A DNA stretch of 39,678 nucleotides. It comes from Candidatus Hydrogenedentota bacterium. Lineage in GTDB: Bacteria; Hydrogenedentota; Hydrogenedentia; Hydrogenedentales; SLHB01. Of the stretch, positions 7,153 through 16,500 are shown in pieces. Within the stretch, counting starts at the first letter, position 1. Each line of letters starts with the position of its first letter. Where the stretch lies: NCBI GenBank assembly GCA_035416745.1, contig DAOLNV010000006.1, forward strand, positions 5,340 through 45,017, read 5' to 3'. The position numbers and the translations under genes were made by a program. The notes below the pieces were generated by a model. That model was not told the DNA's origin. It searched no databases and was given only the letters and a program-made list of their open reading frames with translations.

Positions 7153-7515
7153 TTACTCCGCGGCCTGCAGATCCGCATTGTACTGCTTGGCGGCCTCGGT
7201 CACGTCTTCCAGGGTATGAAAGATCGTGTCGAGGTTGGTGACGTGAAACAGGTCGGCCACGTAAGGGTTGACGCCGCACACGCGCAATCCTCCGCCGGTC
7301 TTCTCCAATTCCCGGTAGGTCTGGATGACCTGAGAGATAGCGGCGCTGGAGAGGTACTCGACGTAATGCAGGTCCAGAAGCACATGCGAGCCGGGACATT
7401 TCGCGCAATATTCCAACAACTGGCGTCCCAGAGGCTCCGCATTGGTCGCATCGAGGCGCGGCGCTCCTGTAATGGTCACAATGACGACCCTTCCGCACTT
7501 GGCGATTTCAAGCAT
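7153..7515 (-). CDS. STAS-domain anti-anti-sigma-like protein
   Basis: 120 residues forming a single STAS domain (SpoIIAA-like): VVIVTITGAPRLDATNAEPL, then SHVLLDLHYVEYLSSAAISQVI, then LRVCGVNPYVADLFHVTNL. In classical antagonists the phosphorylated serine lies in D-S-S-G; here the motif is L-S-S-A (Ser56/Ser57), so the preceding Asp and following Gly are missing. That makes classical phospho-regulation less certain. No anti-sigma kinase or phosphatase is adjacent. It lies 78 bp downstream of the DapA-like gene on the same strand and has its own GGAGG site. It converges with the sulfatase across a 123-bp gap with no obvious signal. Confidence 0.8.
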   Translation of the reverse strand: MLEIAKCGRVVIVTITGAPRLDATNAEPLGRQLLEYCAKCPGSHVLLDLHYVEYLSSAAISQVIQTYRELEKTGGGLRVCGVNPYVADLFHVTNLDTIFHTLEDVTEAAKQYNADLQAAE

Positions 7516-7593
7516 TTCCCTCGCTCCTCCCGGCCCCTCTGCCGAAAAGTCTGTGGGCTGATCAAATGGATGCCGCGCGAACCAGCACGGGTC

Positions 7594-8580
7594 TTACAGG
7601 GTTGAGAGATACGGCGCAAGCTCCGCTTCGAGCAACCGTTTGTATGCAGCGTATTGTTCTTCGCTGACGGTACCGATGGTCTTGCGGTATGCGGCGCCGT
7701 TCATGGGACGCGCATATGCTTCGACCTCGTAGCCGTTTTCGGTTGCGTACCGTTTGAAGAACTCGACGCTGTTGATGGGGAACGCCACGAGCTTGTACAC
7801 CACATGCTGGGTGTAGACCGCTCCGGGGGCGTCGCCCGCCTCGAACTGCTCCTGCAGCGTGTTCAAGATTTGCGGATACATAGCGGCGCCCTGTCCGATG
7901 ACGGCCTTCGAACCGGCGTATAGTCCTGCACAGAACGCATTTTCGTTGCCGGTAATGTAGTCAAAATCTTTCCCGTACACCGCGGCGCACAACGATGCGA
8001 TATAGCCTGCATCCGCCGTGGACACCTTAATCCCGGCCACGTTCGGCATGTCGGCAAGCCGGGAGATAAGTTCGTGGGTGACCTGGTGGGAGGCAGACGT
8101 CTCAGGGGGCTGGTAGATGAACGTGGGAATCCCGACAGCCGCGCTGACGGTCTCGAAATAGGTCAGGACGACATCGGCGGCCGTCTGGCCATCGCGTGGA
8201 AGAATGGCCTCGGGTACCGTGTGCACCACGCCGTCGGCCCCTTGTTCCTCGGCATACTTGCTGAGTTCCACGGCCTGGTTCGTGTAGACCGCCGGATCAG
8301 GATAGTTCTCCCGGTCACGGTCCCAAATGCCGCTGGCTCCTACCAGAACGCGCGCCCGCCCTTTCAGATGTCCGCACGCCGTGCTCGCCATCGCCTTCAC
8401 GTCGTCGAAACTGAACGTGTACATCTGTCCCATGCCGGACCGCACGAAGAAGGCGCTGATGCCGCCGCGGTCGACCAGGAAATCCAGGAAACGGCGTTGT
8501 CCGTCGGGGTCGAAACTCAAATCGGAACCGAAAATGGTGAAGGTAGGTGCAATACATCCGCGAATGCTTTGGGAAATCAT
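7594..8580 (-). CDS. DapA-family class I aldolase, substrate unknown
   Basis: 328 residues of the DHDPS/N-acetylneuraminate lyase superfamily (TIM barrel). The Schiff-base lysine is Lys185 in VAGIKVSTAD, and the catalytic tyrosine is Tyr156 in FIYQPPE. The usual G-T-T-G near the N-terminus is replaced by RSGMGQMYTF, so it is not orthodox dihydrodipicolinate synthase. It more likely cleaves or condenses a keto-acid sugar derivative. GAGGAA precedes the ATG. The gene follows a small membrane protein by 20 bp on the same strand and is probably co-transcribed. A role in sugar-acid catabolism is inference from the family. Confidence 0.85.
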   Translation of the reverse strand: MISQSIRGCIAPTFTIFGSDLSFDPDGQRRFLDFLVDRGGISAFFVRSGMGQMYTFSFDDVKAMASTACGHLKGRARVLVGASGIWDRDRENYPDPAVYTNQAVELSKYAEEQGADGVVHTVPEAILPRDGQTAADVVLTYFETVSAAVGIPTFIYQPPETSASHQVTHELISRLADMPNVAGIKVSTADAGYIASLCAAVYGKDFDYITGNENAFCAGLYAGSKAVIGQGAAMYPQILNTLQEQFEAGDAPGAVYTQHVVYKLVAFPINSVEFFKRYATENGYEVEAYARPMNGAAYRKTIGTVSEEQYAAYKRLLEAELAPYLSTL

Positions 8581-8600
8581 ATCTATTCCTCGTTTTTGGT

Positions 8601-9056
8601 CTAGCTTTTCTTGCGGAACTTCTCGGCCAGTTTCTGGGAAGGGCCCACACCCTTGGTCAGCGCCGGTTTCCGCGGCCTGACTTTCTGGGTCGCCATGGGG
8701 CGATAACGCACCATGGCGATGAGAAACGCTGCCGCGACCACTACCTCCAGCCAGAATATCCAGTTGGGATGATACGCCTCGCGACTCCAGAACTGGGTGA
8801 GCGGGGTCGCCCAGTCCTTGTAGACACGCTCTTCCTCGCGCATGTTCATCTGGGTGTTATAGTCGAACCAGCGCACCAGCCGGACCAGCAGATTAACAGC
8901 GACGTGAAAGAGGCAGCAATAAATCACCCATTCCATGGCCCAGAGAATGACTGGGAGGGTATGTTTGCGGAAGATCAGAATGATCGCCAAAGCACAGGCC
9001 AGAATCACCAGATAGGGAATCCAGTTCTCCGCAATGTGTTTGATCACTGCATCCAT
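8601..9056 (-). CDS. Membrane protein with about three TM helices, unknown
   Basis: 151 residues from MDAVIKHIAENWIPYL. Hydrophobic segments lie at about residues 12-28, 36-58 and 102-118. A loop rich in W, R and E (RVYKDWATPLTQFWSRE) lies between the second and third, and the C-terminal tail is very basic (RPRKPALTKG ... KFRKKS). GGGAG lies about 10 nt before the ATG; a longer in-frame extension to 9110 lacks a site. No family recognised. It is first in a likely operon with the DapA-like gene and has a divergent promoter overlapping that of greA. Confidence 0.6.
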   Translation of the reverse strand: MDAVIKHIAENWIPYLVILACALAIILIFRKHTLPVILWAMEWVIYCCLFHVAVNLLVRLVRWFDYNTQMNMREEERVYKDWATPLTQFWSREAYHPNWIFWLEVVVAAAFLIAMVRYRPMATQKVRPRKPALTKGVGPSQKLAEKFRKKS

Positions 9057-9081
9057 CGTCACATACTCCCACTTCCGGTGG

Positions 9082-9110
9082 AGTGTACCACAGGGCCGTA
9101 AACCGTGCAA
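9082..9110 (-). promoter_or_regulatory. Minus-strand promoter, divergent and overlapping greA's
   Basis: On the minus strand TTGCAC (9110-9105), 17-nt spacer, TACACT (9087-9082). It would serve the membrane protein and DapA-like genes. Its -35 shares bases with the predicted greA -35 on the other strand. Confidence 0.35.
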
Positions 9111-9134
9111 AACCCTTACAGTCTTTGTTATACT
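9106..9134 (+). promoter_or_regulatory. Promoter of greA
   Basis: TGCAAA (9106-9111), 17-nt spacer, TATACT (9129-9134). The -10 is strong (5 of 6) and the -35 weak. Predicted start near 9141, about 38 nt before the greA ATG. Confidence 0.4.
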
Positions 9135-9178
9135 CGGGCCCCGGCGAGTCAGCCGGCACTCAGCGTGATTGGAGACGG

Positions 9179-9652
9179 ATGTTGAGGGAAAAGCTCTATA
9201 TGTCCGCCGACGGTTTGGAGAAGCTGAAGGCGGAATTGCAGGAATGCCGAGCGCGCAGCCGGGTGGTGGCCCACGCCCTTGAGAAAGCCCGCGCGCTGGG
9301 TGACTTGCGGGAAAACGCCGATTACCACGCCGCCAAAGAAGAACAAGCCATGTTGGCCGCGCGTATCAAGGATATCGAGGACAAGATTGTGCGGGCAGCC
9401 ATCGTAGATCACGCTGCCATTGACGCAAGCAAGGCCTACATTGGGGCCACGGTGCGTGTTGTGAACACGCGGACCGGGCTGGAGAGTACCTATGTGCTTG
9501 TGAGCCCGGTGGAGGCCGACGTCGCGGCCGGCAAGATCTCGGTGCGGTCGCCCGTGGGCTCCGCGCTCTTGGGCAAAGCCGTGGGCGAGAAGGCCGTGGC
9601 CACTGTTCCCGCGGGCGCCCTCGAAATGGAAATCCTCGAGATCACCCGGTAA
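9179..9652 (+). CDS. greA: Transcription elongation factor GreA/GreB family
   Basis: 157 residues, the usual GreA length. The N-terminal coiled coil starts MLREKLYMSADGLEKLKAEL and carries the acidic tip region LGDLRENADYHAAKEEQ, which projects into the RNA polymerase secondary channel to stimulate transcript cleavage in backtracked complexes. The C-terminal FKBP-like domain has GATVRVVNT and ends SVRSPVGSALLGKAVGEKAV. The start at 9179 is supported by TTGGAGACGG and by homology; the upstream in-frame extension to 9083 has no family support. A terminator-like hairpin lies 55 bp after the stop, so greA is probably monocistronic. Confidence 0.93.
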   Translation: MLREKLYMSADGLEKLKAELQECRARSRVVAHALEKARALGDLRENADYHAAKEEQAMLAARIKDIEDKIVRAAIVDHAAIDASKAYIGATVRVVNTRTGLESTYVLVSPVEADVAAGKISVRSPVGSALLGKAVGEKAVATVPAGALEMEILEITR

Positions 9653-9706
9653 GCAGGCCGCGGGAGACTGCGCACGCGGCGCGGCCTTGACTGCGTGGAC
9701 CGGGTC

Positions 9707-9733
9707 CGGGTGCGCGGGCACGCGCGCCCGTTT
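9707..9733 (+). terminator. Terminator-like hairpin after greA
   Basis: CGGGTGCGCG (9707-9716), loop GGCA, CGCGCGCCCG (9721-9730): ten pairs with one G-U, followed by TTTCG. The U run is short. Confidence 0.45.
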
Positions 9734-9824
9734 CGTGTATATGGGGCGCTCGGGTACCCGCGGCGGGTCATTGAAGCTCGAATACCGCATCGGAGCAGAG
9801 AACCAGTAGGACGGCAACGAATCC

Positions 9825-12800
9825 ATGCCAAAGCGAACGGACATCCACAAGGTCTTCATCATCGGGTCGGGGCCTATTGTCATTGGTCAGGCTTGCGAAT
9901 TTGACTATTCCGGCACCCAAGCGTGTAAAGCCTTGCGCGAAGAGGGCTACGAGGTCGTTCTGGCGAACAGCAATCCCGCCACCATCATGACCGATCCCGA
10001 TATGGCCGATCGCACCTACATCGAGCCGCTTACCGTTGAAGTCCTCGAGCGCATTATTGAACGTGAGCGGCCCGATGCGGTCTTGCCGACGGTAGGAGGC
10101 CAGACGGGCCTCAATCTTGCGGTGGCCCTCGCCGAGGGGGGCATTCTCGACACGTACGGTTGCGAACTCATCGGTGCGCGCCTGGCGGCCATCAAGAAGG
10201 CCGAAGACCGGGGTCTTTTCAAGGAAGCCATGCTCCGGTGCGGTTGCGACGTGCCCGAAAGCCTCGTGGTGCGCTCGCTGGACGAAGCGAAGGACTTTGG
10301 GGCGTCGCTGGGCTACGAAGCCATCATCCGTCCGGCGTTCACGCTGGGCGGCTCGGGTGCGGGTGTATCGTTCAACCGCGAGGAATTCGACCGGGTCGTG
10401 CGGTGGGGGCTTGAGTTGAGCCCTATCCACGAGGTTCTTATCGAGGAGTCGGTCCTCGGTTGGAAGGAATACGAACTCGAGGTGATGCGTGACCTTCACG
10501 ACAACGTCGTGGTCGTCTGTTCGATCGAGAACCTGGATCCCATGGGCATTCACACGGGCGACAGCATCACCGTAGCGCCGGCGCAAACCCTGAGCGACAA
10601 GGAGTACCAGGTGATGCGGGACGCGGCGATCGCCATCATCCGCGAGATCGGCGTGGATACCGGAGGCTCGAACATCCAGTTCGCAGTGCATCCCGGTACC
10701 GGGCGCATGGTGGTTATCGAGATGAATCCTCGGGTATCGCGCAGTTCGGCCCTCGCATCGAAAGCCACGGGCTTTCCTATCGCCAAGATCGCCGCGAAAC
10801 TGGCCGTCGGATACAGTTTGGACGAAATCCCCAACGATATCACCAAGGAGACCCCGGCATCTTTTGAGCCCACCATCGACTACTGCGTGACGAAAATCCC
10901 CCGCTGGGCGTTCGAGAAGTTCCCCGGCGCCGACGACAGCCTCACGGTTCAGATGAAGAGCGTCGGCGAAGCCATGAGCATTGGCCGCACCTTCAAGGAA
11001 TCCCTGCAAAAAGGCCTTCGTTCTCTCGAGATTGGCCGGTTCGGGCTGGGCGCCGACGGCCGAGACAAGCCGCTCACGGCGAATCCTGAATCCGAGGACG
11101 AGAAACAGTCCATTCTGCGTGCGATCCGCACGCCCCGTCCGGACCGCATTTTCGAGGTGGCGCGGGCGTTTCGTCTGGGCGCCACCGAGGAAGAGCTGTA
11201 CGAGGCGACCCGGATAGACCCGTGGTTCCTGCGCAATATCCGCGAAATCACCGAGGAGGAAGCGGCGCTGCGCGCCGCCGGCCCGCGCGACCCGGCGGTC
11301 ATGCGCCATGCGAAAGAACTCGGGTTCAGCGATTACCAGCTGGGCTGCATTTGGGGGATGAACCAGCTCGAGGTTCGGGCCCTCCGAAAAGAACAGGGCG
11401 TTATCGCGACCTACAAACTGGTTGACACCTGCGCGGCTGAATTCGAGGCCTACACTCCCTATTACTACAGCACTTACAGCGACGAGGACGAGGTCCGCGA
11501 TTCCGGCCGCCCGAAGATCATGATCCTCGGCGGAGGCCCAAACCGCATTGGCCAAGGCATAGAGTTTGACTACTGCTGCGTGCATGCGGCCTTTGCGCTC
11601 CGGGAAGACGGTTTCGAGACCATCATGGTCAACAGCAATCCTGAAACGGTTTCAACGGACTACGACACGTCGGACCGGCTCTATTTCGAGCCCGTGACGT
11701 TGGAGGACGTGCTCAACATCTGCGACCGCGAGAAGCCCACGGGCGTGATTGTCCAATTCGGCGGCCAGACGCCTCTCAACCTGGCGGAGGCCCTGGAAAA
11801 GGCGGGCGTGCCCATTATCGGGACGACGCCGGCCAGCATCGCCCGCGCCGAAGACCGCAAGGAATTCCGGGAACTGGTCGAAAAACTCAACCTGCGCCAA
11901 CCGGCCAACGACACGGCCACTTCCCCTGAGGAAGCGCGCGCGGTCGCGGACCGCATCGGCTACCCCGTTGTCGTCCGGCCGTCGTTTGTGCTGGGCGGGC
12001 GCGCCATGGAGATCGTGTACAACGAGCCGTCCCTGGACCGTTACATGCGGGCGGCCGTGAGCGCGTCGCCCGAGCGTCCCGTTCTTATTGATCGGTTCCT
12101 GGAGAGCGCGATCGAGATCGACGTGGATGCCCTTTGCGACGGCACGGACGTGATCATCGGCGGGATCATGCAGCACATCGAGGAGGCGGGCGTGCACTCG
12201 GGCGACAGCGCCTGCATTCTTCCGCCGTACGACCTGGACCCCGCCGTTGTCGAGGGAATCAAGGAACAGACCCGCGCTCTGGCCAGGGAACTGAACGTGT
12301 TGGGGCTGATGAACATTCAATACGCGGTGCAGGACCACGATATCTACGTGCTCGAGGTGAACCCCCGGGCGTCGCGCACGGTTCCGTTCGTCAGCAAAGC
12401 GACTGGACAGCCGCTGGCCAAGATCGCGGCGCGTATCATGGCCGGCAAGACTCTTCGCGAACTCGGCATCACCGAAGACCCGTATCCGCGCTATATTTCC
12501 GCCAAAGAGGTGGTTCTGCCGTTCATCAAGTTTCCGGGCGTGGATATTCTCCTGGGGCCTGAGATGCGGAGCACGGGGGAAGTGATGGGCATCGACAGCT
12601 CCATGGGGCTGGCTTTCGCCAAGAGCCAGATTGCGGCTGCCAACCGCGTACCCATGAGCGGCACGGTATTCCTGAGCCTCAATGATCGCGACAAGAGCAA
12701 GATGGGTTCGCTTGGCAAGGACCTGGCGGAATTGGGTTTCCGGCTGATGGCGACGCGGGGCACTGCCGCCTGCCTCGAGAAGCAGGGAATCCATGTAGAA

Positions 12801-13058
12801 ACCGCGTATAAGGTGGGCGAAGACCGCCCTCATATCGTCGACCGCATAATCAACGGGGAGATCCAGTGGGTGATCAACACTCCCTTGGGAAGCACGTCGA
12901 AAGACGATGGGCGCACCATTCGCCGCACCGCCATCGAGCGTTCGCTGCCCATCATGACCACGTTGTCGGCGGCCCGGGCGGCGGTCCTCGGAATTCGCGC
13001 CCTTCGAAGGGGAAACACCTCGGTGCGCTCCCTTCAGGAGTATCACGCCGAGACCTGA
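9825..13058 (+). CDS. carB: Carbamoyl-phosphate synthase large subunit
   Basis: 1,077 residues, full length for CarB. With CarA (not in the window) it makes carbamoyl phosphate from bicarbonate, glutamine-derived ammonia and two ATP, feeding arginine and pyrimidine synthesis. The two homologous ATP-grasp halves are visible. The first starts MPKRTDIHKVFIIGSGPIVI and has PAFTLGGSGAG and EMNPRVSRSSALASKATGFP. The second starts KIMILGGGPNRIGQGIEFDY and has PSFVLGGRAMEIVYN and EVNPRASRTVPFVSKATG. The C-terminal MGS-like allosteric domain follows (GTVFLSLNDRDK ... ATRGTAACLEKQGI). No terminator is evident directly after it. Confidence 0.97.
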   Translation: MPKRTDIHKVFIIGSGPIVIGQACEFDYSGTQACKALREEGYEVVLANSNPATIMTDPDMADRTYIEPLTVEVLERIIERERPDAVLPTVGGQTGLNLAVALAEGGILDTYGCELIGARLAAIKKAEDRGLFKEAMLRCGCDVPESLVVRSLDEAKDFGASLGYEAIIRPAFTLGGSGAGVSFNREEFDRVVRWGLELSPIHEVLIEESVLGWKEYELEVMRDLHDNVVVVCSIENLDPMGIHTGDSITVAPAQTLSDKEYQVMRDAAIAIIREIGVDTGGSNIQFAVHPGTGRMVVIEMNPRVSRSSALASKATGFPIAKIAAKLAVGYSLDEIPNDITKETPASFEPTIDYCVTKIPRWAFEKFPGADDSLTVQMKSVGEAMSIGRTFKESLQKGLRSLEIGRFGLGADGRDKPLTANPESEDEKQSILRAIRTPRPDRIFEVARAFRLGATEEELYEATRIDPWFLRNIREITEEEAALRAAGPRDPAVMRHAKELGFSDYQLGCIWGMNQLEVRALRKEQGVIATYKLVDTCAAEFEAYTPYYYSTYSDEDEVRDSGRPKIMILGGGPNRIGQGIEFDYCCVHAAFALREDGFETIMVNSNPETVSTDYDTSDRLYFEPVTLEDVLNICDREKPTGVIVQFGGQTPLNLAEALEKAGVPIIGTTPASIARAEDRKEFRELVEKLNLRQPANDTATSPEEARAVADRIGYPVVVRPSFVLGGRAMEIVYNEPSLDRYMRAAVSASPERPVLIDRFLESAIEIDVDALCDGTDVIIGGIMQHIEEAGVHSGDSACILPPYDLDPAVVEGIKEQTRALARELNVLGLMNIQYAVQDHDIYVLEVNPRASRTVPFVSKATGQPLAKIAARIMAGKTLRELGITEDPYPRYISAKEVVLPFIKFPGVDILLGPEMRSTGEVMGIDSSMGLAFAKSQIAAANRVPMSGTVFLSLNDRDKSKMGSLGKDLAELGFRLMATRGTAACLEKQGIHVETAYKVGEDRPHIVDRIINGEIQWVINTPLGSTSKDDGRTIRRTAIERSLPIMTTLSAARAAVLGIRALRRGNTSVRSLQEYHAET

Positions 13059-13337
13059 CCTCGGGCGGGCCAACCCAGGCAACGGCGCCGGGCCGCTGTC
13101 GGCGGCTTCCACGCCAGGGGCGTCGCTGTGCTCCTTCCTTATTTTAACTGACTGCCCTGCCCCGGGGGCCCGGCGGGCGCCGGCCTGGCATTCCCCTTGC
13201 CTTGATTTCGGCCGCCAACCCACCTACATAGACGATATCCCGCGGGAAACGGCCTGAGGATACCCAACGCATAACCGTGGGCGGATCTTCCGTACGAATG
13301 AAGTATGGGGGATTTCTCTCATCCACTAATAAAACTG

Positions 13338-13366
13338 TGGACAGAATGATGCGAAATCCGTACAAT
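13338..13366 (+). promoter_or_regulatory. Promoter of the secreted protease gene
   Basis: TGGACA (13338-13343), 17-nt spacer, TACAAT (13361-13366), each 5 of 6 to consensus. Predicted start is about 13373, giving a leader of about 208 nt before the ATG at 13581. Confidence 0.55.
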
Positions 13367-13428
13367 AAACGCGGCCCTTTGGACGAAGACCTGGCCGATG
13401 GCCCGAGGGGTTCATGGGGTTGCGGTAA

Positions 13429-13521
13429 CGTTTTCGGAAGATGCCGGGCGTTATGAGGGTTGTACCCGTCAAATGCCCGGCGGAGTGGAGAACGTATCCG
13501 AAAACGGGATTGAGATCCCGT
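13429..13521 (+). promoter_or_regulatory. Switch-like structured leader of the protease mRNA
   Basis: A perfect 10-bp helix pairs 13429-13438 (CGTTTTCGGA) with 13497-13506 (TCCGAAAACG). It encloses a 9-bp stem, 13444-13452 with 13472-13480, which in turn encloses a GGGT/ACCC hairpin (13457-13460 with 13464-13467). A second hairpin, ACGGGAT (13504-13510), loop TGAG, ATCCCGT (13515-13521), shares bases 13504-13506 with the 3' strand of the long helix, so the two are mutually exclusive. This is the layout of a riboswitch or other cis-regulatory RNA. It matches no family I recognise. It ends 60 nt before the start codon. Confidence 0.45.
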
Positions 13522-13580
13522 GGGAGAGGTGTCTTTCTTCAGAGACGGGGCGGGAGTATGTTGCCCAAAGGAGGATAGCG

Positions 13581-16500
13581 ATGCGCTTGGTGGGGATTTC
13601 CCTCTTTGCCGCTCTTGCGGTCTCGGTTTCTGCCCTGGGCGATATCCCGGAAGCAAACCCGGATGATTTCCGGGCGTTGTATAAATCCATGCAGGGCGCG
13701 ACCAAAGCGTTGACGCCGCCCACCGAGACAAAGACCGGGAAAGGTTATCTGCGCTTCCTGGGAGCGCCGCAGGGGGCGGTGTTCAGGGTTTTGACAACGG
13801 ACCCGGCGCCTCCGGAGATGACGGCGGCGGCGTTGCTGCAGAAACACGGGCGGGCGTTTGGAGCCGTGAGCTCGCGCAGCAGCTTCAAGGCGGCGGCATC
13901 GCGACTGGAGGCCGGCCGCGGCAGCGTCTGTCTGGACCAGGAATATTCCGGGGTGCCGGTTTTTGGGGCGCACGTGTTCGTGCAAACGGACAAGAAGGGC
14001 GGGGTGTTCTCCGCTCTGAGCGACATCATGCGCGAGACGTCCCTGCTTGACAACAGCACCGTATCCCTGAGCCCCTCCATCACGCTGGACCGCGCAAAAG
14101 GGAAGGCTCTTGACCTGATGCGGTCCACGTACGGGAACGCGGCTTATGACGTTCTTGAAGGGCGTTTGTATGTTTTTGCCCCGCCCGTGGTGGGCGACAG
14201 CGGCGACCCCTGCCTGGTATGGGCCATCGTGGCCGTCAGCCAGACGGATCCACTTGCCAAAGAAGTGATCTTGGTTGACGCCCACTCGCAGGATGTTCGG
14301 CTGCATCATTCCTTGGTTCCCCAAGCGCTCAGGCGGGAGATTTACGACGCGTTCAATACGTCGAACGACCCAGGGACCCTTGTCCGGGTAGAAGGAGGTC
14401 CTATCGCGAGTGTCGCCGACGCGAACCTTGCGTACGATTATCTTGGCGATACGTACAACTTTTACAGCGGATATCACGGCAGAGACAGCATCGACGGCAA
14501 CGGGATGCTCCTCTCGGCAACGGTTCGGTATTGCGACCCCTACGACTGGTGCCCCATGCTGAACGCCTTCTACGACGACTGGGTTGGCCGGATGTATTTT
14601 GGCGACGGCATGGCAGCTGACGATGTGACGGCGCACGAATTGACGCACGGCGTTACGGCGAGGACGTCGAACCTGGCCTATTATTACGAGTCCGGGGCAA
14701 TCAACGAATCGTTCTCGGATATCTGGGGCGAATACGTCGACCTCACCAATGGCAAAGGAAACGACTCCTCGGGCGTGCGGTGGCTCATCGGAGAAGACAC
14801 GCCGATGAACGCGTTCCGTAATATGGCCGATCCAACCCAGTTTGGCGATCCGGACATTTATTACGGCGCCAATTGGTATTCGGGGTCCGGCGACTACGGC
14901 GGCGTCCACTTCAACTGCGGCGTCGGCAACAAGTTGTGTTATCTGGTTACCGATGGCGACACGTTTAACGGCTACTCGGTCCAGGGGATGGGCATCGACA
15001 AGGCCGCCGACATTTTCTATCGGGTCCAGAGTGTGCTCATTCCCGGGAGCGGTTATTCTTTCGCTGAAAAGGCGTTGAAGGCCATCTACATCGATTATCC
15101 GGATTACGGCGATTTGCTGGTGCAAGCCGTGACGGACCTGACCGTCTTGGAACCTGGCCGGTTTCGCGAAGACGACATCCGCTCGGTGAAATCGGCGGCG
15201 TATGCGGTCGAGATTCTGCAATTCCCCGGCGAGCCCCTTAAAGAGTTCCGCGCAATGAGTGTGGAAGGGACGCCGGCCCTGGTGATGACGTGGGCTAATC
15301 CGGTGTATCCGTATTTCGAGAAGGCGACCCTGGTGCGCAACGCGGACCATGCGCCCACAAGCATGTACGACGGTGATACCGTGTACAGCGGCCCGGAAAA
15401 CTGGGCGATAGACCAGCCTCTGCCGCTCGGAGAGACATACTACTATGCGCTGTTCGCCACGTTTACCGACACCGAGCCGCCCCAGTACAAGACCAGCGTC
15501 GCGGAAGTGGGGTCGGCCGCGCTGGGAGTAGCCTACGAGACGTTTTCCGGGGGCTCCGATCTCAGCTATACGCAGATTCTGTTCACGCCGGTCGGGCAAG
15601 CGGCCTCCGGGGGGTATACGGTGACCGTAACGCCGGGCGTGAGGGAACTTCCTCAGACGCCGGAAAATGCCCAGTATGGTCAGTTGCTGGAAGACGACAG
15701 CCAGGGTTGCGGATTCAGCGAGCCGTTCCCGTTCATGGGTGAATACCACGACTATTGCTGGATGGCGGAGAACGGGTATCTGGCGTTTACCGAAATGCCG
15801 CTTGACCGGTCCAGCTATCTGAATTTCCCGTCGGGCAGTTCGGCCAATGTGATGCCGCGCATCTGTGTGGCTTTCGCTGACCTCTCGAATACTTCGGCCG
15901 GCTCGATATGGGTCAAGGTGCTTCCGGACCGGATGGTTATCACCTATGACAAGCTTCCCGTCTACGGGCAGTATTTCTATTCGAACACCGCACAAGTGGA
16001 ACTGTTCTACAGCGGGCACATCCGGATTACCTGTCTCGAACTGACGGCGGAGGAGATCATCGTCGGGGTGACCGACGGTCAAGGCATCTTCTACGATCCG
16101 GAAGTGCTGCTCGAGTCTGGAATCCTGGTGCCGAAAGTCCTCGACATCTCGTCACAATCCGACGGGTCGGGCACGGTGATGATCGAGCCCATTTCGCCGG
16201 TCAGCGTGAACGAAGGGATGCGCGCGGAATTCCAGATCAAGGTGAAGTCACCCAAAGGGACGCCCGAAATCACGCTTGTGGATGCGCCGGAAGGGGCGCA
16301 GCTGACTCGCGTCAGCGCTACGCAGAGCACGTTCTCGTGGCTGACCGATTACGAAGACACGGGCGATTACACTGTGGTGGTAAGTGCGAGGGAAGGAAGC
16401 CAGTCCGCCACGCAGGACGTTTTGATTCACGTCGGGAATACCTACCGCGCGCCCACGGTCAGCCAGGTTGAGGTTACGCCCCAGACGGCCGGAGCGGGCA

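Noticed and set aside
11652..13223. Long open frame antisense to carB (about 520 codons)
   Set aside because: It mirrors the strong GC-rich codon bias of carB; no ribosome site, domain or low-bias signature of its own.
13539..16082. Open frame of about 850 codons antisense to the M4 protease
   Set aside because: Antisense artefact of codon bias; the sense frame has a signal peptide, HELTH and dockerin motifs.
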